NCBI GenBank assembly: GCA_964016885.1
Contig: OZ024745.1
Location: 45,587,272 to 45,651,271 of the forward strand
DNA from: Eledone cirrhosa
Lineage: Eukaryota; Mollusca; Cephalopoda; Octopoda; Eledonidae
Length of the DNA stretch: 64,000 bases
Reading direction: 5' to 3'
The position numbers and the translations under genes were made by a program. Positions 47,610 through 56,399 of this stretch are shown piece after piece (the stretch's first letter is position 1; each line of letters begins with the position of its first letter). The notes below the pieces were generated by a model that was not told the origin of the DNA, did no database searches, and worked only from the letters and a program-made list of their open reading frames with translations.

Positions 47610-47965
47610 CTGGAAGAGTACGGCAAAAATAGAGAGACGGCTGAACGCTTTCCACCAGCGGTGCCTGAGAAAGATCCTTCGTGTGCCTGAGAAAGATCCT
47701 TCGCGACCGAGTGCGAAACGAGGAGATCCGAGTCGCGGAGAGCCGAGTCGTGGACGCTACAGAGAGTGATCACGGAGCATCGGTGCCGCCTGACTGGCCA
47801 TATTCTGCGTCTGCCAAATGAACGGCACTCTAAAACAGCGATGAACTGGACTCCGCCTGGCGGTAAACGGGGGCGGGGTTGCCCAAGGATCACCTGGCGA
47901 CGGACGTTCGGGAAGGACCTGATGGCAGCCAACATCACCTGGCTGGCGAGTACTTACTGCTTGAT
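47610..47965 (+). pseudogene. LINE ORF2 C-terminal remnant
   Basis: IERRLNAFHQRCLRKILRV is followed by a 20-base duplication (TGCCTGAGAAAGATCCTTCG twice), a frameshifted RDRVRNEEI, then TEHRCRLTGHILRLPNE and NWTPPGGKRGRGCPRITWRR. These are typical C-terminal LINE segments. GC content is far above the local mean. Confidence 0.75.
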
Positions 47966-47994
47966 GCGCCAGACTAAGACATATATATATATAT

Positions 47995-48180
47995 AACGAA
48001 GGAAATGTTGTAAGGAACCAGGTGGACCATAACGCACCAAAGTACTCAATACTTAGGGTGGTAGAGTGGGTAATAGGAACAAGTAAGACCCCGACGGCTG
48101 AGCTCAAGCCGTTTCGACGGCTAATTCAGAATTAGCCGTCGAAACGGCTTGAGCTCAGCCGTCGGGGTCTTACTTGTTCC

Positions 48181-48185
<5 letters not shown>
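47995..48185. mobile_element. Fold-back element with CCGACGGC-rich arms
   Basis: The head (47997-48075; CCAGGTGGACCATAACGCACC) precedes a perfect palindrome, 48076-48180, centred on TAATTCAGAATTA. Each arm itself folds (GCCGTCGAAACGGC). Head-only and arm-only relatives lie at 39945-40020 and 843-893. Confidence 0.9.
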
Positions 48186-48263
<78 letters not shown>

Positions 48264-48790
48264 ATAAGGTATTAAATTAACAATAAAAATAAAAACAACA
48301 AAGTCAAGTTATTTTACCTATTCATATCATTGTTTTACGATCGTTTTGGAGGGTTGATCATATTGACATATTGTCTGATCTATAGCAGTTATATAACTGT
48401 ATCCTATCAGACCTCATATATAGACCTCATATATAGGTTCCATCAGATCGTCTTCGTAATCATCGGAACCAATCATCAGAAGACAGTCTTATCGAACCTA
48501 TATATGCGGTCTGATAGGATACAGTTATATAACTGCTATAGATCAGACAATATGTCAATATGATCAACCCTCCGAAACGATCGTAAAACAATGATATGAA
48601 TAGGTAAAATAACTTGACTTTGTTGCTTTTATTTCCATTATTAATATTTAATACCTAAAATCTGACTCTGTATCTAAGGAATTAACTCAGCGGAACACGG
48701 AACTTTTCTATGGATTTCACTGGATTAATCACCAACAGATTACATTGAGTTCTATCTACGGTACGGACCCTACCACAAAGGGTAGACTAC
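48264..48790. mobile_element. Fold-back element, third member, opposite orientation
   Basis: Arms run from about 48264 to 48430 and 48505 to 48658, with ACTTGACTTTGTTG at the ends and TACGATCGTTTTGG/CCGAAACGATCGTA inside. The head (48660-48785) is the reverse complement of the heads at 38.3 and 39.3 kb. The centre holds CTGATGA on the minus strand and CAGAAGA on the plus strand. Confidence 0.85.
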
Positions 48791-48847
48791 ACTGAAGTAT
48801 GTATATACATATATATATATATATATGCGCACACTTCATATAATATA

Positions 48848-49032
48848 TTTGTTTCTACTTTTGGCACAAGGCCAGCAATTATCGCAGTGTATGACTGGTA
48901 CTTTATTTTATCGAGCCCGTAAGGACGAAAAGCAAAGTTAACTTTGGCGGGATTTGAACTCAGACCATAAAGGGCCGTAACTCTGTGCTGCAAAGCATGG
49001 CGTCCGACCCTCTACCGATACTGCCAATCCCC
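48848..49032 (-). repeat. Octopus-type SINE with 20-bp target duplication
   Basis: Full-length copy on the reverse strand. CGCACACTTCATATAATATA is present at 48828-48847 and 49033-49052, an exact target site duplication. Confidence 0.96.
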
Positions 49033-49447
49033 CGCACACTTCATATAATATAATAGGAAGCAGTTCTCATCGTTAATGTGCACAAGTGAAAGCATGAGGA
49101 TATAACAGAAGAGCAGCAACTAGCAAGACACAAAGTTCTGAAAAACAATATGTAATATGTACACGAAAGTTAGAAAATATAAAGCAGATGACATCAGATT
49201 AATAACTGGGAATTCAAATTAGTGGTATATACTGAAGAATAAACAAGGCGTATATTTCATCACGCGACCATTAAACAAAGCTTAAACTTATAGTTAATAT
49301 TAATTATGAAAATTGCGTTAATCATTGATAACTAACTCGATTTCCACCTACTCAAGTAGATATTTTCGGACACACACCAACACGTACGCATAAAGGCATA
49401 CATACATATATAAACATATATATATATATAAACACACACACACATAT

Positions 49448-49497
<50 letters not shown>

Positions 49498-49499
49498 AT

Positions 49500-49880
49500 G
49501 CAAATTAGGCTGTTCAGCCGTTAATATGCATAAGGAAAGTATATACTTTCAGACGTTCAACCATCTCGCAGGAACGTATACGATGCTGACGATAGCTAAT
49601 AAGCTTGAAACTAGTTCATCGTTCCTGTGTCAGTGTTGAACAAAAAGGTGACGTGGTTGCCTAAACACTGTACGGCGTAATTCGGGCTGTTTGTTTGTTT
49701 ACAAACAAACAAACCGAGCATTATAATAAATGTTCGGTAAACCGATACGTGCATATATATATGTGTGCATGTATGTATATATGTATACATACTACTGTAC
49801 GTCTGTATACATATATGTATGTACATATACATACATACTTACATTTAAGTAAGTGCCGTACTAAGAGTGAGAAATGAAAT
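49500..49880 (+). mobile_element. Hammerhead-bearing repeat (family with copies at 55.4-56.1 kb)
   Basis: Contains a complete hammerhead fold, a TTGTTTACAAACAA palindrome at about 49693-49712 and a TTATAATAAATGTTCGG box. It shows several hundred bases of similarity, in inverted orientation, to 55440-55860. It is bounded by (TA)n on both sides. Confidence 0.8.
49569..49627 (+). ncRNA. Hammerhead ribozyme, best candidate in the window
   Basis: Helix I has outer pairs CAGGA (49569-49573)/TCCTG (49623-49627) and inner pairs ACGATG (49580-49585)/CATCGT (49617-49622), with a 6-base bulge on the 5' side. The core CTGACGA is 49586-49592. Helix II is AGCT-AATA-AGCT (49594-49605) with a U-U mismatch at its base. 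GAAA is 49607-49610. Helix III is the loopless palindrome ACTAGT (49610-49615) and T49616 is the unpaired nucleotide before cleavage. Every invariant core base is present. Loopless helix III suggests action as a dimer. Confidence 0.78.
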
Positions 49881-49898
49881 TTCGTTTCATTCTATTCC

Positions 49899-50029
<131 letters not shown>

Positions 50030-50157
50030 ATATCAATTAGATCCCTAGGGATTTTTGTACAAGCTGCAAAAATGTTGGCTGCATATGTATAAATCTATAT
50101 ATGCACATGTACTTGCACACATATACGTGCAGTCCCATATATATATATATACATATA

Positions 50158-51290
50158 TATTACTTCAAAATATTAATACATTTAGACATTCATGTGATCA
50201 AATATATTTTATTATACATATTTCAGAGGTACTGAGCTATTTCAACAGTACGTCCTCATCAGATAAATTAAGTTGATGCCTGACATACCTTGACTATGTT
50301 GATGGTTATAATTTAGTGATTGCAGTGATTAGTTATGACAAAACTCGATATTTATATACCTTAAGTTGAAACATGAAATATTACATATAATACAGAGGGT
50401 GCGTATGAGAATGTGTATAAAGATATATAAATAACTAATAATATATAATACATAAACTTATATAACTGTTAAAAATTTAAATAATAATAATATATTCATA
50501 CCTCATTATTGTAGATAGTGGAAGTGAGAGATCGAGATAGCAAATTATGAGGAAAGAGAGAAAAAGAAGGAGATTTGATCGTAGGAACAAGAGAAGAGAG
50601 AAATGATCAAATTATAGAGAGAGGAAAATAAGTTAAATCGTATAAACAAAGGGAGGAAGATATGCATTGTAACATATAAATAGCGTATAATTAGATGGGG
50701 GGGGGGGGGAGAATATCTAGGCATATGATGCGTGACCGTTTATTTTCAAATCTTAAGTTAATTAGAAATAGTCAATTAATCAAATGACATAAGATTTTAG
50801 ACTATAAAATTTAAAGGATTTATATTATTGTATTATATCAGAGTTCAAGCTAATGTAACGTCGAAGAGATAAATTTATGTTTATCATAACTCCAAAGGTA
50901 ATCACAAGTATATTTAAAAGTATTTGAAAATTAAGAATATAATCAATATATTAGTCAAAAACATTAAAATTGAGATGTTATTAATAAGTCATAAAGCATT
51001 ATAAATGTATTTAATAAGATATTATTAAACCAGATTTATCTAGATTTATCTACATTTGTATAATTTATATATAGACTATAAATTTTAAGGTTTAAGATTA
51101 TATTAGTCACCTATATATAGTATAATTACTGTTAAGAGTGTTATAAATTTGATTCAACTAGATTTTACTGTATTTAAAATTTTACATCAATTTAAGTACA
51201 AAAAAAACCTCACTGTAGAGTGCTTCTAATCTATTGTGAAACTTTATTCATTGATGAATTCATTGAACCTTGTTAAACTTTTAATTATAT
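50158..51290. mobile_element. Internally deleted copy of the second PLE family
   Basis: 50158-50410 matches 6490-6740 (TGTGATCAA.TATATTTTATTA, CATCAGATAAA, GAGGGTGCG), and 51195-51290 matches 6395-6480 in inverted orientation. The intervening 0.8 kb is AT-rich, with a G12 run near 50698, and has no reading frame. It represents end plus untranslated sequence with the RT-endonuclease gene absent. Confidence 0.75.
50219..50253 (-). ncRNA. Hammerhead-like core of the deleted PLE copy
   Basis: The minus strand reads CTGATGAGGACGTACTG, a loop, CAGTACCTCTGAAAT. CTGATGA and GAAA are both canonical and are joined by a GTACTG/CAGTAC helix, but the base of helix II is irregular and helix I is not evident. 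Confidence 0.4.
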
Positions 51291-51367
51291 ATATATATAT
51301 ATATATTTGGTTTTATATATATATATATATTTGTTTATTTATACATTTAAATATATATATATATTTG

Positions 51368-51408
<41 letters not shown>

Positions 51409-51473
51409 ATAATAATAAATTTGAAGACTAAAATCCAAAGAGGGCTCGATAAGGATAACTATATATCGAATAC

Positions 51474-51527
<54 letters not shown>

Positions 51528-51640
51528 TATATATATATAGTAATAATAATAAAATTGAAGACTAAAATCCAAAGAGGGCTCGATAAGGAAAATATAAATC
51601 AAATATATAAGAACCGTAGAGCAAATATTTATTAAAATGA

Positions 51641-51714
51641 CAGATTAAAGTTTAAGCAAAGAATCGCTGCTTTCACCCTTAACGGGATCTTCTGAAACTA
51701 ACAAAGTCAATCTG
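51641..51714 (-). ncRNA. Candidate hammerhead ribozyme, PLE 3' terminal repeat
   Basis: On the minus strand, same sense as the PLE ORF, the order is outer helix I strand CAGATT, inner helix I strand AGTTT, core CAGAAGA, helix II CCC-GTTAA-GGG with an unpaired T on each side, GAAA, helix III AGC paired with GCT, an unpaired T as cleavage-site H17, then AAACT and AATCTG closing helix I. Inner and outer helix I both pair (AGTTT/AAACT and CAGATT/AATCTG). The one core departure is A in place of U4 (CTGANGA expected). Hammerheads in PLE terminal repeats are established knowledge for this element class; activity here is inferred and uncertain because of U4A. Confidence 0.6.
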
Positions 51715-51774
51715 TAAACGCAGAACTGGATATTTCAAAAAACGTTGCAACCGGAGGAAGACAGGAAGACGATA

Positions 51775-52050
51775 CTTTGGTTCGTGGTAACGTTCGCTGG
51801 CAAAGAACAGGAAAAAACGAATAATACGTCAATAATAGGAGCGGTGAAAAACAATTACGCGCAAAGACAGAACCACGTTTATGGTATAAAAGAGGTCGTA
51901 GACTAATGTTCTCTTAGGTGGTGCATAGAGACGTTCTCTGGCAATGAACGAAAAAACGAAGATAATAAGTCATATGTGGAGCGTGGAGAATAATAGCACG
52001 CAAAGACAAAACCACGTAAATGGTATAGCAGAAATTGTAGACTAAAATTC
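51775..52050. repeat. Diverged tandem duplication in the PLE 3' untranslated region
   Basis: Two units of roughly 140 bases lie head to tail. Shared landmarks are ACGTTC-GCTGGCAA / ACGTTCTCTGGCAA, ACGCAAAGACA.AACCACGT and TGGTAT..AA-AG...GTAGACTAA. It belongs to the non-coding sequence between the ORF stop and the left end. Confidence 0.7.
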
Positions 52051-52628
52051 TAACTAGGAGACCAAATGAATCTCCGCTACAGAGTTAAGGACAAAGTAAA
52101 TAAATACAATACAGAAGTAATAGAAACAAATAAATACATACACGCAAACAGATACGTACATACACAAGCATACGCAAAACCTTACCATGGGTATACAAAA
52201 CCACGCACATATAAATATGTGTGTGTGTGTATGCTTGTGTACAAATAAATAAATAATTATATAAACGTATATAAGTAAATAAATACGTATATAACAAGTG
52301 CACACGCATACCTACATATAAATACACGAATGTTCGGAGACGTAAGTCAACTAAAACAAGAAGTACACATATACACACACCCACCATACGTACGAACCTG
52401 CACACTCACGCGGACGCAAAACTCCCGTATACACATAGCCAAACCCTAAATACCAAAATATGTAAAAAATTATACGCTATAACAGTCAAATATACGTACG
52501 AGAAGGTATACATACCTTCACAAAACATACGGGTAATATATACTTACCTATGCAAATAAGTAAAGGAATAAACAAAACATATACTTAGCTCCCACATCAA
52601 GACGTAAAATATCCACGTATAGATCGTA
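52051..52628. other. AT-rich PLE 3' flank, no gene
   Basis: The stretch holds A-rich sequence with scattered TACATAC/ATACGTA microsatellite-like runs. ORFs here on both strands are low-complexity and have no recognisable domain. Confidence 0.5.
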
Positions 52629-54758
52629 CTATCCATTAGGGTATAACGTGGGGCTGTAATACAGGAAAGTTTTGTGCAATTTATGTTTACAAGCCGAAAT
52701 TGCCTCAGATTTTTTGTTTAAGATGTGGTCTGTAGCATAGAGTATTTCCAGGGCCTCAGCGGCGCAGAGGTCACATGGTCTTTTATTTCCGTTATACGAT
52801 CTAGCCCTAGCTAGGATCTCCCAGTGTAACTTATATTGGGTGTGGTTGTCTTTTAGACTCCAGATATAAGCTGAAAGTGACGTCATATTCCTTCTTAGAG
52901 GGTAACGAAAAGAATGGGTATGCATGTAAAGACGCTGCTTGAAACTATTGGCGGTTAACCCTATGTAGGCCCTACGGGACGTGGGTGTTACAACCTTACA
53001 TTTGTAGACAATGTTACTAGAGAGGCATTTCCCGGAAAGGGGGCAATCAGCCCGATTCCTACAATTACAGTTAGTACTAACTACAGGGTTGCACGTGTTC
53101 CTACGGCTAGGTAGTTTAGCTAAATTTGAAGCTGTGATGTTATGTGCAAGGTTAGGAGTCATAGAGTAAGAAATTTTAATAGTATTTCTATTAAAAATTT
53201 TACTATATTTATGTGTAGGGGGAAAATGCTTCGTAATAAGGGAAAGAAAGATCTTAGCTAATGGTGTGGCCACCTCCATATTATATGGTGGGTTAAACCA
53301 ACAAATGCGACGGGATCTATTTCTTCTAGGTCTATTTTCGTACTCTGTATATGCTACCTTATCGACAAATCCACTTCGAGCAAGAGCTTCATTGTAATAA
53401 GTGGAATGGTCGTTGAAAATGCCCTCGTTGGTGGAAAGACGGGAAAGCCTCAACGAAACGTTTCTTACCAGGTTCTTGGTTATGCTGGCAGGATGGTTGG
53501 AATGCTTACTTATGTAATTAAGCGTATCATTCGGCTTTCTATACGGGTAATACAACCCATTGAATAAATTGAGGGTAACGTCGAGGTAATTAACGACCGA
53601 GAGATTGGCCTCAACCTGTATAGAGAGGTTGAAGCCTTTAAAGAAGGCTGTGAGTTCTTTTCTGAACCTGTCGCAAGCACGAGGTCCGCACTTAGTCATG
53701 GTCAAAAGACCATCGTCACGGTACAAACCACCGCCCGCGTTGGGGAATTCGTCCTTTATAGAGAAAAGAAAGAAAAGGCCAATAAGATCAGTAACCTCCG
53801 CAGAGTCACTGGCGCCCATACTCACGTCGAATGGGGTACCATTGGATTTTTTAATCCAAATAGAGTCGTCGAAATTAATCACCGACTTTCGGGCATTAAG
53901 GATGACATCAACTTCAAAATCCTTAACCACTGTGAGTGTTTTAGCGAAATTGATAGCTCTAAGGAGAAGTGGTAAAGTGATGGAGGAGTAGTAATTGTTG
54001 ATGTCTAATTGGCTAAAACGGCAATGTTCCTTGTTACATATGCCGTTGAACCAATCAATCACCGCGAAAGAATTGTTCCACAGTGCGAGAGGGGCCAAAC
54101 TTCTAATTTCAGGTATAATTCTATCAAGAATCGTTTTACTAAGTCTACCTAAATTGGACTTCGTAGGGTTAATAAGCCGAATAGAGGGGTTGTTCGGAAA
54201 ATTGGATTTGTGATCCTTCAGGGTAAAGTGGGGAGAGATAGGGTCCAGAGGTTCGGTCCGGTCCAGGATGTTGAGATCAGATGTGATTTTAAACCCAGCA
54301 TCGTTGATTTCATTGATGACGCACCGATTAGTTTTACGGTAATCCTTAGTTACAGCATTATGTAGTAGTTGATGGTAACTACTGCGCTCCACTTGATATA
54401 AGTTGCCAGTTTTGTCGGAATGGACGTGCACGGCATTAGAATCCTTAATAGAACGAATTCTATTCTTCAGGTCTTGCTGGAAGGAATTGCTCCTATTCCT
54501 AAATTTGATATTCCGAATGAGTTCCAAGACATCATTTTCGAAGGGTAGCAATGCTGGGTTCCACGGAGGGTTATTATAAGTTTTAAATCCAAATTTATCC
54601 TGTTTGTTGTCTGCTTTTCGCGGATTATCGAAATACAAGGCACGCCAACGCAACCTTTTAATGAACGCGTCTGTTTTCTGTATCAGGAGTTTTAGGTATC
54701 TTTTCCTGCTTGGTACGGGTATGTTCTTTGTAGAAATATTCAGATGTTGTTTCTGCAT
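52629..54758 (-). CDS. Penelope-like retroelement polyprotein: reverse transcriptase plus GIY-YIG endonuclease, intact
   Basis: This uninterrupted 709-residue ORF lies on the minus strand. The reverse transcriptase fills about residues 170-400: FTLKDHK (178-184), RLINPTKS (194-201), motif A LDINNYYSSI with D252, and motif C GLYRDDG with D348/D349; NYLDVTLNL follows at 390. A basic stretch PRRNRSRR (477-484) precedes the C-terminal module. There a zinc-knuckle-like CNCRNRADCPLSGKC (564-578) leads into a GIY-YIG nuclease: VYK 584-586, YIG 598-600, R609, H613, E668 and N681. RT followed by C-terminal GIY-YIG is the architecture of endonuclease-bearing Penelope-like elements. The YRDDG motif and INPTKS block mark a subgroup common in invertebrates that I cannot name with certainty. 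Codon usage is far less AT-rich than the surroundings and there are no internal stops, suggesting a young copy. It would copy its own RNA by target-primed reverse transcription in the nucleus. Confidence 0.93.
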   Translation of the reverse strand: MQKQHLNISTKNIPVPSRKRYLKLLIQKTDAFIKRLRWRALYFDNPRKADNKQDKFGFKTYNNPPWNPALLPFENDVLELIRNIKFRNRSNSFQQDLKNRIRSIKDSNAVHVHSDKTGNLYQVERSSYHQLLHNAVTKDYRKTNRCVINEINDAGFKITSDLNILDRTEPLDPISPHFTLKDHKSNFPNNPSIRLINPTKSNLGRLSKTILDRIIPEIRSLAPLALWNNSFAVIDWFNGICNKEHCRFSQLDINNYYSSITLPLLLRAINFAKTLTVVKDFEVDVILNARKSVINFDDSIWIKKSNGTPFDVSMGASDSAEVTDLIGLFFLFSIKDEFPNAGGGLYRDDGLLTMTKCGPRACDRFRKELTAFFKGFNLSIQVEANLSVVNYLDVTLNLFNGLYYPYRKPNDTLNYISKHSNHPASITKNLVRNVSLRLSRLSTNEGIFNDHSTYYNEALARSGFVDKVAYTEYENRPRRNRSRRICWFNPPYNMEVATPLAKIFLSLITKHFPPTHKYSKIFNRNTIKISYSMTPNLAHNITASNLAKLPSRRNTCNPVVSTNCNCRNRADCPLSGKCLSSNIVYKCKVVTPTSRRAYIGLTANSFKQRLYMHTHSFRYPLRRNMTSLSAYIWSLKDNHTQYKLHWEILARARSYNGNKRPCDLCAAEALEILYATDHILNKKSEAISACKHKLHKTFLYYSPTLYPNG

Positions 54759-54789
54759 GATGAATATAAGTCAGTAGAGTGCTTTGTTA

Positions 54790-54846
54790 GTTTCAGAAGA
54801 TCCCGTTAGTTTCAGAAGATCCCGTTAGTTTCAGAAGATCCCGTTA
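54790..54846 (+). repeat. Three tandem 19-bp units at the 5' side of the PLE
   Basis: GTTTCAGAAGATCCCGTTA is repeated three times exactly (54790-54808, 54809-54827, 54828-54846). Each unit contains the hammerhead-like core box CAGAAGA and one arm of helix II. Only the third unit is followed by the complementary GGG and GAAA needed to complete the fold. The expansion is absent from the left copy at 51641-51714. Confidence 0.95.
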
Positions 54847-54877
54847 AGGGTGAAAGCAGCGATTCTTTGCTTAAACT
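54827..54877 (+). ncRNA. Candidate hammerhead ribozyme, inverted PLE 5' end
   Basis: This is the same fold as the left-end copy but on the + strand, antisense to the PLE ORF. Helix I is AGTTT (54827-54831) with AAACT (54873-54877), the core is CAGAAGA (54832-54838), and GAAA lies in GGGTGAAAGC. It also carries the U4A core change. Its opposite orientation shows that the element's two ends are inverted relative to each other. Confidence 0.55.
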
Positions 54878-54969
54878 TTAATCTGTTATTTTAATAAATA
54901 TATATATATATATATATATATTTATTTTGCAAGGCTTTTGATATGAGATCGTGTGTTGAAACAAATATT

Positions 54970-55094
54970 TTCTATATTTGGGGAGGGTCATATTGTTATG
55001 ATATTGCCAGAAATAAGGATAGAACACACTCACAGTCAGTGTGTTTTATTATGATTTCTGACAATATCATAACAATATAACCCTCCCCTAATAT

Positions 55095-55097
<3 letters not shown>
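54970..55097. mobile_element. Fold-back element adjoining the PLE
   Basis: GGGGAGGGTCATATTGTTAT and GATATTGCCAGAAAT are mirrored by ATTTCTGACAATATC and ATAACAATATAACCCTCCCC (55052-55090). The loop has a further AACACACT/AGTGTGTT hairpin. (TA)n lies on the right. Confidence 0.85.
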
Positions 55098-55148
<51 letters not shown>

Positions 55149-55386
55149 AGTGAGCGTAGGGTCGACCTCTGGTCATTATTGAAAGTCTCTGGATTTCGCA
55201 AAATACGTAATATGTTTTCTGGGAGACGGTAAGATATTTTTCCGCAATAATTTGATTGCACTGTTTCCACTTATGTATTTTTTGAAAATGTTATTTATTC
55301 ATTATAAAAATTAAATGATAGCAATCTATATGTAGATGGGCCCGCTTCATCTCCTGACAACCAATATTTTTAGTCGCAGTCCGCCA

Positions 55387-55424
<38 letters not shown>

Positions 55425-55428
<4 letters not shown>

Positions 55429-56129
55429 TATGTATACGTACATACATATATGTGTACAGACGCACAGTAGTATGTATATATATATATACATACATGCACA
55501 GATATATATATATATGTACGTATGGGTTTACAGAACATTTATTATAATGTTCGGGTTGTTTGTAAACAAACAGCCCGAATTACGCCGTACAGTGCTCGGC
55601 AACCATCGTCGCCCTTTTGTTAAACACTGACACAGGAACGCTGTACTAGTTTCAAGTTTATTAGCTATCGTCAGCATCGTATACCTTTCTGTCAGATGAT
55701 TGAACGCCTGAAAGTATATACTTTCCTTATGCATATTAACGGCTGAGCAACCTAATTTGCATATCGAGTCAGTTAGTCGGCCGGGCATACCGAAAACGAT
55801 AAATGGAAAAGAATGAAACGAAATTTCATTTCTCACTCTTAGTACGGCTGATACCTAAATATAAGTATGTATACGTACATACATATATGTTTACAGACAC
55901 ACAGTAGTATGTATATATATATATATACATTCATGCACACATATATATATATGTACGTATGGATTTACCGAACATTTATTATAATGTTCGGTTTGTTTGT
56001 AAACAAACAGCCCAAATTACGCCGTACAGTGCTCGGCAAACGATAAATGGAAAAGAATGAAATTTAGCATTCTATATGTTGGTTGGCCCCTTCATCTCCT
56101 GGCAACCAATACTTTTAGACCCAGTCCGC

Positions 56130-56137
<8 letters not shown>
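55425..56137 (-). mobile_element. Nested copies of the 49.5 kb hammerhead repeat
   Basis: 55425-55620 (CGCCGTACAGTGCTCGGCAA, AAACAAACAGCCCGAATTAC) recurs directly at 55863-56045. The second copy is joined to ACGATAAATGGAAAAGAATG, skipping the ribozyme part. Flanks 55326-55395 and 56070-56137 (TTCATCTCCTG.CAACCAATA) also repeat, suggesting tandem duplication followed by deletion. Confidence 0.75.
55633..55684 (-). ncRNA. Hammerhead ribozyme, second copy
   Basis: On the minus strand CTGACGA (rc 55668-55674), GAAA (rc 55650-55653) and the palindrome ACTAGT (rc 55645-55650) are retained. Helix I has one mismatch (ACGATG with CAGCGT), helix II has changed to AGCT-AATA-AACT, and the outer helix is weakened. 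It looks like a mutated relative of the 49.6 kb copy. Confidence 0.6.
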
Positions 56138-56185
<48 letters not shown>

Positions 56186-56187
<2 letters not shown>

Positions 56188-56390
56188 GAATGTATGTATA
56201 GTATATTTGGCAATATACCGTATGTTTAATTAAAAACATTTAGAAGACCATACGCTATCAGTTTTAAAGTAGTGACTATGCCGCTTACTTATTTTCGGCG
56301 AAAGAAGGGAGAGAAGCTGACAGTCTGTTTCACGTTGGTTGGCGTTTATCAGAGCCACGTTCTCCTCTGCTTTCGCCGAAAATTATAGAA
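56186..56390. mobile_element. Small inverted-repeat element, second copy
   Basis: It shares GAATGTATGTATAGTATATT, AAACATTTAGAAGACCAT and TTTTAAAGTAGTGACTATG with 18398-18484. It has a matching terminal palindrome TTTTCGGCGAAAG/CTTTCGCCGAAAA. The palindrome interiors differ between the copies. Confidence 0.75.
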
Positions 56391-56399
56391 GCTGGATTC

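Larger units (their letters stand above)
51404..54900 (-). mobile_element. Complete Penelope-like element with inverted terminal repeats
   Basis: The intact ORF lies between inverted copies of one terminal sequence: 51641-51714 on the left and 54790-54898 on the right. Both contain TTTCAGAAGATCCCGTTA, then AGGGTGAAAGCAGC, then CTTTGCTTAAACTTTAATCTG. The left tip (GAAGACTAAAATCCAAAGAG...) occurs twice, at 51404-51475 and 51539-51600, separated by (TA)n. On the right the end runs into (TA)n. About 900 bases of non-coding sequence lie between the ORF stop and the left terminal repeat. The whole unit has inserted in TA-rich DNA, so no unambiguous target duplication can be read. PLE ends are known to occur in direct or inverted arrangement. 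Confidence 0.85.

Noticed and set aside
50690..50712. G-quadruplex candidate in the G12 run
   Set aside because: A single homopolymer G run without separate G tracts; equally likely slippage or sequencing error.
53605..54213. Two ORFs antisense to the PLE polyprotein
   Set aside because: They lie wholly inside the RT coding region and have no features of their own.
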